Assembly: GCF_012272815.1 (NCBI RefSeq)
Contig: NZ_JAAWWL010000002.1
Span: 1,394,280 to 1,458,279 of the forward strand
Length of the DNA: 64,000 bases
DNA from: Croceivirga thetidis
GTDB taxonomy: Bacteria > Bacteroidota > Bacteroidia > Flavobacteriales > Flavobacteriaceae
Direction of reading: 5' to 3'
In this document: piece after piece, positions 10,801 to 18,958 of the stretch
How the letters are laid out: each line of letters starts with the position of its first letter
How positions within the stretch are numbered: the stretch's first letter is position 1
The notes under the pieces: model-generated
Seen by the model: only the letters and a program-made list of their open reading frames with translations
What the model was told of the DNA's origin: nothing
The model's database searches: none
Translations under genes and position numbers: made by a program

Positions 10801-11268
10801 GATAAGATCTACCGAACGAACAAAACCATATAAATTAGAATTGGCCCATTGATATTTGAAGGTGAGCTTTAAATCTAAATTGACTTCCTCAAAAATAATT
10901 TTGTTGCCATAACTATTTTTATAGAGATTTCTAGCTATGCGATATGCAGTGTCTCCTTTGTCTGAAAAAGGTTCCCAAATTGCTGTCGAATTTTGCTTTT
11001 GAATTCGAATGATGGTCTTACTTCCTGTGGTTTCAACTGATTCTGTAATTTTATCATCAGTGTAATACGGAAAAAGCGCATATTCAGAGTTTTTACGGCC
11101 TGCAGTTAACCCACCGTTACTTGAAATGAACATCCAGTGATTGGAATCACTGACAATACTCATGAAAAAAGGCCTCATGGAATCATGATTGCGAATCTTG
11201 AAATACAATTCGCCATCTATGGTAACATGCTCTAACTGATTGTCTTCCAAATTTTTGATTTGTGACAT
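7825..11268 (-). CDS. Probable GH149-type beta-1,3-oligoglucan phosphorylase
   Basis: 1147 residues without signal peptide, so cytoplasmic. An N-terminal beta-sandwich region (about 1-320) is followed by a helical (alpha/alpha)6-like region with YWGDHQ (521-526), PEWNDANNALVG with the probable catalytic acid D645, and a late glycine-rich GAQQPGMTGQ (1015-1024). This layout matches inverting phosphorylases of the GH94/GH149/GH161 group. The size, larger than GH94 (about 800), and the company of GH17 and GH16 fit GH149, whose characterized members release glucose-1-phosphate from beta-1,3-glucans. Family assignment is from recalled architecture; GH161 is the main alternative. Confidence 0.75.
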   Translation of the reverse strand: MSQIKNLEDNQLEHVTIDGELYFKIRNHDSMRPFFMSIVSDSNHWMFISSNGGLTAGRKNSEYALFPYYTDDKITESVETTGSKTIIRIQKQNSTAIWEPFSDKGDTAYRIARNLYKNSYGNKIIFEEVNLDLKLTFKYQWANSNLYGFVRSVDLINNGDLEVNVSVLDGIQNVLPYGVGSYTQTNSSNLVDAYKRTELLEESGLGIFALSAIIVDKAEPSEALKANVVWSLGFSSPKHLLSSLQVDDFRKGESVLQETDIKAEKGAYFVQDDFHLSADQKKNWKIIANVSHDHTAVFGLDSAIKNDPNLDTKLLNDINLGTDNLIALCAASDGLQKTKDVQRNTRHFSNTLFNIMRGGIFDHGYVLEKWDIEKYFKNANKTLFEKVRKELNGLPETFNRKTIEELANQIGDSNFTRLCKEYLPLKFSRRHGDPSRPWNRFSINTRSEKDGSKILDYEGNWRDIFQNWEALAISYPQFIESMIHKFLNASTFDGYNPYRVTKGGFDWEIIEPDDPWSYIGYWGDHQIIYLLKFLEFYEDTAPGELQKLFTKDVFVYANVPYRIKDYDDILKNPKDTIEFDEDLDKEIRKTRNEVGADGALLRNKEGEIITVNFVEKLLATALAKVSNFIPEAGIWMNTQRPEWNDANNALVGNGVSMATLYYLRRFLSFFSAVFEKSEASEFQVANELADLFKEINATFEAEKFILEGKVDNTARKRVADGLGNAAGTFRTKIYKNHFSGKKENISKKELLNFLHLSLNYLEHSIEANKRSDNMYHAYNLMTVENEKEISVSHLDEMLEGQVAVLSSKYLCPEAALEVLDGLKQSKLFRADQYSYLLYPNKDLPLFAQKNRISEEDVDKSELLKQLIAEGNFDLISKSVKGTYHFNGNFRNANDVQNALDELRETKYSNLVDSEEEAILNIFESVFNHKSFTGRSGTFYGYEGLGSIYWHMVSKLLLAVQECCLNAIESEASDEVIGRLLEHYYEINEGIGVHKTPKLYGAFPTDPYSHTPGGKGAQQPGMTGQVKEDILSRFGELGVRLKNGKVCFAFGLLRKSEFLSTPSVFQFRDLMGHENEIQLIEGQLAFTLCQVPIVYMISSEPKMVVVLNDGSETIFDTNELTEELTEKLFARSGEIIAIRLNINETQLR

Positions 11269-11317
11269 GTAGTAGGTTTTGGTTGTTGAGAGTTTTTCGA
11301 TTTTAAAAATGAAACAA

Positions 11318-11343
11318 AAAAGACCAGGAAGACCTGGTCTTTT
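11318..11343 (-). terminator. Rho-independent terminator after the GH16 gene
   Basis: Stem AAAGACCAGG with loop AAGA and a perfect complementary arm, flanked by A/T tracts on both sides. It stands between the GH16 stop and the phosphorylase start, so it separates two transcription units or attenuates read-through. Confidence 0.85.
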
Positions 11344-11363
11344 GTTTAATTATTTTAATCCAT

Positions 11364-13904
11364 TTATTGATACATTCTGATGTAATCAACTTCCATGGTA
11401 GATTCGGTAAAGGCTGGGTCGATATCGCCTCCAAGACTTCCACCCATCGCTACGTTGAGAATGAAGAAGAAATCTTTGTTGAAAGGTAAAGTCCCATCGT
11501 TTGTTACAGAATGGAATACAACTCCATCAACCGCGAACATAATACTGTCCTGTGTCCACTCCATTTCATATATATGGAATTCATCAGAAGCACCCTCAAC
11601 AGTAACTGTTCCTGTTCTGGAGTTACCACCGAAATTATTAGGATCATGCGTAGAACCTAAAACTACGTCTTGATTGTTTCCGACATGCTCCATGATATCC
11701 ATTTCACCAGCTCCAGGCCATGGGTTTGTTTGGTAGTCAGCACCCAACATCCATATTGCAGGCCATGTTCCACCACCTGTAGGAAGTTTAGCTCTGGTTT
11801 CTACCCTTCCATAAGTAAACTCTTGCAAGCCTTCAGATTTTATTCTAGCTGAAGAATAGGCTGGTGCAGCTGTTCCAGGGTTTCCAAAATCAAAGAAAAT
11901 CACAATCCTATCGTAGTTAAAGGTTGCCGCCCCGCTGAAATCAAATGTCAGTTCTTCCCAAGCTCCAGATGTGCTTGTAGTTGCATCAACTTCAGCAAAG
12001 TTATTTCCATCATTTGAATCTTCGATTTTCAAACGAACAACAGCATTGGCAATGGGTGACCATGTTTTTACTGATATTGTAGGGTTCGCTGGAACGTCTA
12101 TTGCTGGTGAAACATCAAAAAACGATGCAGCAAATGTCTCAGAACCAAGACTCTTTGTCGTTCTAGCCACTGTAGCCGAAGTGTTAACACCACTGGCATC
12201 AGGATTGGAGATTACCTCAGTTGTTGCACCTCCAAAATCGGTAAATGCTGGTGCTGCACCTTCAAAATCTTCAACAACACTTTGACTCACGCCTCCGGCA
12301 TCCAATAACTGAAAATCATCGAAATAATAAACTCCTTCACCAGTAGCCTCTTCTGCTCTTGCCGTAATTTTGAGGTTTCCTCCTTCAACGATAACATTTG
12401 TAGCATCACTAGTGTAAGACTGTATCTCACCATTGCCCCATCCATTATCACCTGTTCCTAAATCATAGTCCCAATTTGCTGCGTCAGGAGCACCATCGGT
12501 ATTGAATTCATCGGCCCATACTAAAGTGGTAAACACGGTAACCAAATCTTCGCCAACACCTTCACCAAGGGTATCGCTTCCGTCTCCTCCTTCTGTTAGG
12601 GATACATTATCGATGTTGACCATTCCGACTTCGCCACCATTGTCAAATAGTACACGGCTGTTTGCATCACCGAAACCATCCGCATTCAGATTTAAAGTAA
12701 ACGTTTGCATGTCCATAGTCAAATTAACAGGAACACTGGAATTAGCAAAATCTCCGCCACTGAGGCCGATACCTGCAATTATACTTCTATCGCGATCAGA
12801 CCATGCGTCAAATTGTAATACATAATTTGTTCCTGGAACTATATTCAAACCTGTCTGGCTTAAGTTTACACTAAAGACATCACCAGCAGTTTCAACCATT
12901 ACCGAATAGTAAGTATTGCCATCAACAGTTACTACCGGTGCTGGATCAGAACCGACGCCAACGGTCCATGGATCTGCTCCTGCTTCAAAATCACCGTTGA
13001 TAAGCTCACCGGTTCCCATTCCACCATCATCACCGCCATCATCTACTACAACATCGCTACCGTCACCTTTAACCATTTTGTAATTCCAATAGATACCCGC
13101 TGCGGTTTCAATAACAACGTTCATGGTTTCACCATCATCCGAAAGAGTTACATTGTATGTAATTGAATCCGGTAAATCGACATTTGGAAGTTCACCTCCA
13201 TTTACGGCTTTCGGTAAACCAAGATAGGCGCCTGCACCAGAAATGGTCAACGTACCAGCAGTTGGATCAAAAGAATAGGTTGCATCAGCAGAACCATCAT
13301 GAGGAGCTACTGGTGCTCCACAAGCATCTGCCATTCCACTTTGCCATCCTTCTAGCCATGTTTCATCACCAAGATTGTTTGTAAACGAACCATCATCACC
13401 AAAAACATAAGTATCATTAAAATAACAAGCTCGTTGAACAAGTCCTGCTGCATCTATAGCAAAGAAACTCACGTCTCCTGGAGCTGGTCCAACACCTAAC
13501 GATCCTGCTTCATTGGCCATTACCCATGAACCAAAAAGGGGTTCGTTCGGATCAGCTTCTACATTAACGTCAACTGTTTGCGTGATTGTAGCATTACCCA
13601 ATCCTTGTCCATAAGCTACGATTGTTATTGTGTAGCTTCCACCGACAGCATAGGTATAAGTCGCACTTTCACCCGCTTTTATAACGGACGAAGCACCCTC
13701 TTCAAAAGTAATCAAGAAACTGATTGCATTCTCCGCGGCGGGGGTAATGGTAACTGTACCTGAACCATCTGCCAAAGCATTTATTGCCGCAGTGACATTT
13801 GTAGGTGTTATTACCTGTTGTGTAATGTCATCATCCTCACAAGAGTTTAGGACGAAAAGGAGGCCAAAAATCAAAAGGCCATAAAGTGAGATTTTTTTTC
13901 TCAT
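11364..13904 (-). CDS. Multidomain GH16 beta-1,3-glucanase (laminarinase) lipoprotein
   Basis: 846 residues from the ATG at 13904 (MRKKISLYGLL), chosen over an upstream ATG because it opens directly into a lipoprotein signal with lipobox VLNSC. In order: a PKD-like domain (about 30-115), a lipocalin-like stretch (about 122-280), a CBM4/9-like domain beginning ELINGDFEAG (about 300-438), then GH16. The GH16 start (VWADEFN, about 462) is split from its core by about 150 residues of another beta-sandwich module; the core resumes at AYSSARIKSEGLQEF (about 682) and carries the catalytic EMDIMEH (734-740). It should cleave laminarin at the cell surface. Confidence 0.93.
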   Translation of the reverse strand: MRKKISLYGLLIFGLLFVLNSCEDDDITQQVITPTNVTAAINALADGSGTVTITPAAENAISFLITFEEGASSVIKAGESATYTYAVGGSYTITIVAYGQGLGNATITQTVDVNVEADPNEPLFGSWVMANEAGSLGVGPAPGDVSFFAIDAAGLVQRACYFNDTYVFGDDGSFTNNLGDETWLEGWQSGMADACGAPVAPHDGSADATYSFDPTAGTLTISGAGAYLGLPKAVNGGELPNVDLPDSITYNVTLSDDGETMNVVIETAAGIYWNYKMVKGDGSDVVVDDGGDDGGMGTGELINGDFEAGADPWTVGVGSDPAPVVTVDGNTYYSVMVETAGDVFSVNLSQTGLNIVPGTNYVLQFDAWSDRDRSIIAGIGLSGGDFANSSVPVNLTMDMQTFTLNLNADGFGDANSRVLFDNGGEVGMVNIDNVSLTEGGDGSDTLGEGVGEDLVTVFTTLVWADEFNTDGAPDAANWDYDLGTGDNGWGNGEIQSYTSDATNVIVEGGNLKITARAEEATGEGVYYFDDFQLLDAGGVSQSVVEDFEGAAPAFTDFGGATTEVISNPDASGVNTSATVARTTKSLGSETFAASFFDVSPAIDVPANPTISVKTWSPIANAVVRLKIEDSNDGNNFAEVDATTSTSGAWEELTFDFSGAATFNYDRIVIFFDFGNPGTAAPAYSSARIKSEGLQEFTYGRVETRAKLPTGGGTWPAIWMLGADYQTNPWPGAGEMDIMEHVGNNQDVVLGSTHDPNNFGGNSRTGTVTVEGASDEFHIYEMEWTQDSIMFAVDGVVFHSVTNDGTLPFNKDFFFILNVAMGGSLGGDIDPAFTESTMEVDYIRMYQ

Positions 13905-14192
13905 AACAAAATAATTTTGAAGTTTAGTTTTTGCAGGAAGACTAATGAATGTATGTAGCAAGCCTTAAAGCGCTTCGAAATTAAAAAGCATTATTAGGAA
14001 ATTCGTATTCTTGGCCACAACAAAAAATATACATAATTGAAAATAATGCTCATTTATTATCAAATAGCTATTTAGAGCCCTTGTTTATTGACAATTTATC
14101 AATTCGAGGTTTTCTTGGAAAAACTAACTGAATTGTGTGAAATTCGGATTTGTATAGGTGATGTTGAGGTTTAATTGCCTTTTGTATAGGAA

Positions 14193-16991
14193 TTATAGGT
14201 CTAAGATGTAGTCAGTCAAATTTTCATCATGAGACAAATTCATTTTTTTTCGCAATCGATATCGCTTTATTTCAACACTTCTAGGAGATATATTGAACAA
14301 CGGTGCTATTTCCTTAGAGGATAAATTAAGACGTAGATATGCACATAAACGGATATCATTTGGTGTTAATTTGGGATGGGCATTCTTTAATTTTTTCAAG
14401 AATTTACGATCAGCATTATTAAAAGCTTCTTGAAATAATTCCCAATCATCGTTTCTATTTAAACTATTATCAATTATATCATAAACCCCTTCTAATTCCC
14501 CTTCATCATCAAACTTTTCTTTCAATAAATTCTTGACCTCGGTCAAAACATTATTTTTTCTGATAAGGCTCATGGTTGACGCAGCGAGCTCGTTACTCTT
14601 CATTTTATAACGCTGGTTTAATTGTTCATTTTTCAACCGAATCAATTCCCGCTCATTTTTTGCTTTTTCCAACTGCATTTCGCGTTGTGTCTTGCTTATC
14701 AATTTTTCTTGTTTTCTTCGATAATATCGCCTGTATGAACTATGCAACAAAAGAAATCCAAGTATTCCACAGATAACGTAAGCTATCTGGGCAACCGTAC
14801 TTGCAAACCACGGTTTACGTATCGTAAAAGAATACGAAGCGATATTTTCAGAAAATGTCTTTCCAACCATAGAACGTGTTTCAAATTCAAATTCTCCGTA
14901 AGGTAGATTCTTGAATGAGATTGATGATTGATCTGACAATTCGCTCCAATTAGGATACAGGCCAAGAAGTCTATATTGATATAAAGGCTTGTCGTGTTTA
15001 TTGTACTGAGCGGTAAACACCGAAAAGTTTATATTATTCTGGTTTTTGGAAAGTTGGACCGGACCTTCAAGGCTTAAGCGATTTTTGATTTCGTCTGGGT
15101 CCGTCTCTGAAATTTCTTCAATTTTACCAATCTGAATTAGATGTGGTTTTTGCTTTTGGCCATCTAGTTTCATTGTCAAGTAACCTGAACCACTGCTCAA
15201 TATATAATGTCCTTTTTTATTCAGATTAGTGATGTTCTCGTATCCTGCTATATTGTTATGAAGTTCTTCACTTAATGGAATTTTTTCAATAATAGGGTTA
15301 TTGGAAAGGTTACCAGAATTTACGGATGCTAAATGTGATTTTGCGAAAAACCACAACCTATCTCCATTGGAAATCATCTTACCAGAAACATATTCTTCTT
15401 CAATAAAAACCTTTGATAAGGAAGTATCTTTTTTAAATTCTTTAAGTCTCGAATCGTATTTAAAGACCCCTTCTTTATAGGTATAAATAATTTCATTTTT
15501 ATATTTAGCTAATCCGGAATTATGCCCTCGAATTGTAGTATCGACATTAATTTGCAAGGCTTTTGTTAGGTCTGTATCCGTTTCGATTCGAAATACCCCT
15601 TTGTATTCATGATTCACAAAAATTTGGTTGTCCCAATATTCAATAAATCGTGCTGAATTATCAAAACCCTTAACCTTATTTCTTACCCGCCAAACATCTT
15701 CTTTCTTTTCCAAAACATACAGGCCGTCGTAATTTCCCTGAAGAATACGTGTTTGATTCTTCATGCTTTTAAATGTCCAAGTTCCTGGAATAGAACTGAT
15801 TCTTCTCGCATTTACATCTTCAATAATGAATGTTCCGGTATGATGGCCGCAAAACAACTCGCCATTAATATTTTCCAACGACCAAACTTGACCTTGGGTA
15901 CCTTCGATTAATTGAAAACCAGCATCATTCTCTTTTTCCCTGACATAGAGACCTTGATTAGTGCCCAAAAACAATCTTCCATCGAATTCACTTGCGGTAT
16001 ATACACTCCCAACATTACCTTGAATTCCGTTGAAAATCTTAAAGGGTGCTTTGGTATTTATACAACTCAATCCGTAGTCTTGCCCCAACCAAATATTACC
16101 ATCAAAATCTTCGTGAAGTGATAACACCGTATTGTTTTGCAGTCCGTTTTTCTCATTTATTTGATAGATAAGATTACCTTCTTCATTAATTAGAAGATAG
16201 CCAGCGGAAACAGTACCAATGGCAATTTGTTTATTGGCAAGCTGTATTGCGCTATAAACCGTTGCTTGACTTAATATACCATCAACATTGGTATTCCATG
16301 GCTTCAAAGTATCATCTGAAATCTTAAAGAAACCCTGATGACGACTTAACACAATTAAATCGTCTTGAAGTTCAAAAAGGGATATAACCTCATCGTCAAT
16401 AAAAGGTGTAAAATCGTAAACCTTGGTCTTTTTTCCTTGGTTCAGCTTGAATAATCCCTTATTTGTTATGTGAAAATAAATTTGACCATCCACATACCAC
16501 ATTCTTGGAAAGGAGGAATTTGCCTCAATTGTCGTTAGGGATTGCTCTTTTAAATCATAGGTATAAATTCTTTTTTTGGATTGAAAAAGGACAAAATCTT
16601 CCACATGAAGAATGTTCCAAAACTCCTCATCTTCCAATTGTTGTGAAAAATCCTGGGAAAGAGATTTATAATCCAATATTCCAAATTCATTTTTTTGCCA
16701 GTAGCCAAACTCTCGGTAACATCCTGTGTAAATTCTATCACCGACCACTTCAACAGAACGAATAGTAGTTTGATTCGGTGTTTTGTACAGCGACCAGTCT
16801 GCCCCGTTAAATTCCAATAGGCCCTCATTATTTGCAATATAAATGAGTCGGTCATTGGATTGTGAAATTGACCAGTTCTGATTTTCACCATTATAGTCTA
16901 TGGGCGTGAAATAATTGATGGGAGGAATTTCCTGTGAAACTGCAACAGTGTTAATGGTAATAACACAAATCAATACTGTGAGAAGCCTCAA
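14193..16991 (-). CDS. Membrane-anchored transcriptional regulator: beta-propeller sensor, Y_Y_Y domain, LuxR-type HTH
   Basis: 932 residues. A signal peptide ends near AVSQ; residues about 25-640 are propeller-like repeats of the kind found in Bacteroidota hybrid two-component sensors (LWFFAKS, IWLGQDYGLS). A Y_Y_Y domain follows (about 655-725, YQYRLLGLYPNWSELS), then one transmembrane helix (about 732-751), a long basic coiled coil (about 755-830) and a LuxR-type HTH (868-932, LSSKEIAPLFNISPRSVEIK). There is no histidine kinase or receiver, so it would pass a periplasmic signal straight to DNA from the membrane. It heads the glucan locus and probably controls it. Confidence 0.87.
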   Translation of the reverse strand: MRLLTVLICVITINTVAVSQEIPPINYFTPIDYNGENQNWSISQSNDRLIYIANNEGLLEFNGADWSLYKTPNQTTIRSVEVVGDRIYTGCYREFGYWQKNEFGILDYKSLSQDFSQQLEDEEFWNILHVEDFVLFQSKKRIYTYDLKEQSLTTIEANSSFPRMWYVDGQIYFHITNKGLFKLNQGKKTKVYDFTPFIDDEVISLFELQDDLIVLSRHQGFFKISDDTLKPWNTNVDGILSQATVYSAIQLANKQIAIGTVSAGYLLINEEGNLIYQINEKNGLQNNTVLSLHEDFDGNIWLGQDYGLSCINTKAPFKIFNGIQGNVGSVYTASEFDGRLFLGTNQGLYVREKENDAGFQLIEGTQGQVWSLENINGELFCGHHTGTFIIEDVNARRISSIPGTWTFKSMKNQTRILQGNYDGLYVLEKKEDVWRVRNKVKGFDNSARFIEYWDNQIFVNHEYKGVFRIETDTDLTKALQINVDTTIRGHNSGLAKYKNEIIYTYKEGVFKYDSRLKEFKKDTSLSKVFIEEEYVSGKMISNGDRLWFFAKSHLASVNSGNLSNNPIIEKIPLSEELHNNIAGYENITNLNKKGHYILSSGSGYLTMKLDGQKQKPHLIQIGKIEEISETDPDEIKNRLSLEGPVQLSKNQNNINFSVFTAQYNKHDKPLYQYRLLGLYPNWSELSDQSSISFKNLPYGEFEFETRSMVGKTFSENIASYSFTIRKPWFASTVAQIAYVICGILGFLLLHSSYRRYYRRKQEKLISKTQREMQLEKAKNERELIRLKNEQLNQRYKMKSNELAASTMSLIRKNNVLTEVKNLLKEKFDDEGELEGVYDIIDNSLNRNDDWELFQEAFNNADRKFLKKLKNAHPKLTPNDIRLCAYLRLNLSSKEIAPLFNISPRSVEIKRYRLRKKMNLSHDENLTDYILDL

Positions 16992-17056
16992 TTTAGGGAA
17001 CTTTTGTTTAGAGGAATATACAAAAACTTCAACGAACAGGAGGACTCTAAGGGCGC

Positions 17057-17332
17057 TTATACAATTTCAGCACTTAATCCAGCATCCAATAATTTGGAAC
17101 ATCTTGGTTTAAGATCATTGTATTCACCGGTCTTTACAGTACACTTACCCTTATAATGAACAATCAAAGAACATTGTTCAGCCTGCTCAGGAGTATGTTC
17201 ACAGACGTTCATAAGGGTCTTTATAACGTGGTCGAAAGTATTCACGTCGTCATTGAAGAGAACGATTTCATTTAAATCGACAGTTTCTTCCTCAACTAAT
17301 AGTTCTTCTTGATGTTTTTCTTGAAAGCCCAT
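17057..17332 (-). CDS. clpS: ATP-dependent Clp protease adaptor ClpS
   Basis: 91 residues, normal for ClpS. The family core is plain: VLFNDDVNTFDHVIKTLM near the N-terminus, EQAEQCSLIVHYKGKCTVKTG in the middle and a C-terminal helix. ClpS delivers N-degron substrates to ClpAP. It closes a five-gene minus-strand operon and follows prmA by 19 bases. Confidence 0.96.
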   Translation of the reverse strand: MGFQEKHQEELLVEEETVDLNEIVLFNDDVNTFDHVIKTLMNVCEHTPEQAEQCSLIVHYKGKCTVKTGEYNDLKPRCSKLLDAGLSAEIV

Positions 17333-17351
17333 TAGTACTATGCTTATTTGC

Positions 17352-18179
17352 TCAATTTACATATTTTGACGAGACCCAACGATTCTTTTCATAATTTTTA
17401 TCAAATTTCAATCCAAAGGACTCGCATTTTGAATTTATAACGGTTAAATCTTCCAAATAGAAGCCACTTAAATAGAGTTCTCCACCTGTGTTCAATGACT
17501 TAGCGTAGATGGGTATGTCTTGTAAAAGAATGTTTCGATTGATATTTGCTATTATTACATCGTAGGTTTTTCCTTCCAAAAGACTTGAATCGCCTTGATA
17601 GACTTTTATTTTGGTACAATTGTTACGCCCTACATTTTCTATTGAATTTTCGTAGCACCATTCATCGATATCGATGGCATCTACACAAGCAGCTCCTTTT
17701 AATTCAGATAGTATGGCTAGAACACCGGTTCCACAACCCATATCAAGCACAGATTTTCCCTTAAAATCATTATCCAAAATTTGCTGAAGCATCATATGGG
17801 TAGTCTCATGATGACCCGTTCCAAAACTCATTTTTGGTTCAATGACGATTTCGAAGTCTACCTCAACGCTTTCATGAAAAGGGGCCCTAACCACACAAGT
17901 ATTTCCAACTGTAATTGGATGAAAGTTGGCCTCCCAAGCTTGATTCCAGTTTTGTTGTTTTACCTCTTTTGAGGTCCAGCTTATGGAAAAAGCTTCATTT
18001 TTGAGAATGTAAAGTTCTTCCAACTGGGAACTGCGAAAGTCTTCTTTAAGAATATAGGCTTGTAGACCCTTTTCATTCTCAACAAAGCTTTCGAAACCTA
18101 ACTCTCCCAATTCTGCAATGAGAATTTCAGAAGCGGGTTGGAGGGGTTGAATTATAAAATCGAATTCTAGATACGTCAA
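17352..18179 (-). CDS. prmA: Ribosomal protein L11 methyltransferase
   Basis: 275 residues. The SAM-binding motif I is DMGCGTGVLAI and the post-motif is NINRNILL; MSFGTGHHETT is the family's conserved loop. PrmA trimethylates ribosomal protein L11 in the cytoplasm. Its ATG overlaps the tpiA stop by 4 bases, so the two genes are translationally coupled, and clpS follows. Confidence 0.96.
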   Translation of the reverse strand: MTYLEFDFIIQPLQPASEILIAELGELGFESFVENEKGLQAYILKEDFRSSQLEELYILKNEAFSISWTSKEVKQQNWNQAWEANFHPITVGNTCVVRAPFHESVEVDFEIVIEPKMSFGTGHHETTHMMLQQILDNDFKGKSVLDMGCGTGVLAILSELKGAACVDAIDIDEWCYENSIENVGRNNCTKIKVYQGDSSLLEGKTYDVIIANINRNILLQDIPIYAKSLNTGGELYLSGFYLEDLTVINSKCESFGLKFDKNYEKNRWVSSKYVN

Positions 18180-18925
18180 ATTGCCTTTACAATATCGATG
18201 AAGTCATCACATTTTAAGGAAGCACCACCAATCAATCCACCATCCACATCAGATTGTGAGAATATTTCTTTGGCGTTACCTGGTTTTACACTACCACCAT
18301 AAAGGATAGTCACGTTTTCAGCAATACTTGAGTTAAATGCTTCTGAAATCGTTTTTCTTATGAAGGCATGCATTTCTTGCGCCTGTTCAGGAGAGGCTGT
18401 TTCTCCTGTTCCAATGGCCCACACAGGTTCATATGCCAAAACCAATTTGCTCCAAGCAGAATCTGGCAAATCAAAAAGTGCATTTTTAAGTTGACCTTCA
18501 ACCACATTAAAATGGTTGCCCGACTTTCTATCTTCCAACTCCTCGCCAAAACAAAAAATAATTCTAAGTCCCTTTTCTAGAGCTGTTTTTACTTTTTTGG
18601 CCAGTAGTTCATCTGTTTCCCCGAAGTGTGAACGTCTTTCTGAATGTCCCAAAATAACAACATCAACATCGATATCAAGCAGCATATCTGCTGAGATTTC
18701 ACCAGTGTAAGCACCGTTTTCAGCGAAATGCATGTTTTGCGCAGCTACTTGAATTATCGAAGATTCCAAATGTCTTGCCGCACGTTGTAGGTTCACAAAA
18801 GTTGGTGCGACAATTACTTCTGCCTTGGTGTCTGGAAGTTTTGCCGAAATCTCACTCAATAATGCTTCCGTTTCTGAAAGTGTTTTGTTCATTTTCCAAT
18901 TACCGGCTACTATTTTGGTTCTCAT
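18176..18925 (-). CDS. tpiA: Triosephosphate isomerase
   Basis: 249 residues, full length. Visible are the active-site lysine in GNWKMNKT, the catalytic histidine in LGHSERR, the catalytic glutamate in AYEPVWAIGTG, and the phosphate-binding YGGSVKPGN and GLIGGASL. It interconverts dihydroxyacetone phosphate and glyceraldehyde-3-phosphate in glycolysis. It lies between the BT_3928-type gene and prmA in the same operon. Confidence 0.98.
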   Translation of the reverse strand: MRTKIVAGNWKMNKTLSETEALLSEISAKLPDTKAEVIVAPTFVNLQRAARHLESSIIQVAAQNMHFAENGAYTGEISADMLLDIDVDVVILGHSERRSHFGETDELLAKKVKTALEKGLRIIFCFGEELEDRKSGNHFNVVEGQLKNALFDLPDSAWSKLVLAYEPVWAIGTGETASPEQAQEMHAFIRKTISEAFNSSIAENVTILYGGSVKPGNAKEIFSQSDVDGGLIGGASLKCDDFIDIVKAI

Positions 18926-18958
18926 TTGTTCTCTTTTGAAGTTTATTTGATTGAATAT

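Noticed and set aside
7825-11268. GH94 cellobiose or chitobiose phosphorylase
   Set aside because: The protein is several hundred residues longer than GH94 and lies among beta-1,3-glucan genes; GH149 or GH161 fits better, though only an HMM search can decide.
13905-14192. Possible regulatory RNA or promoter region before the GH16 gene
   Set aside because: No full TTG-N19-TAnnTTTG match, no stable GC-rich hairpin and no riboswitch-like pattern could be seen by eye.
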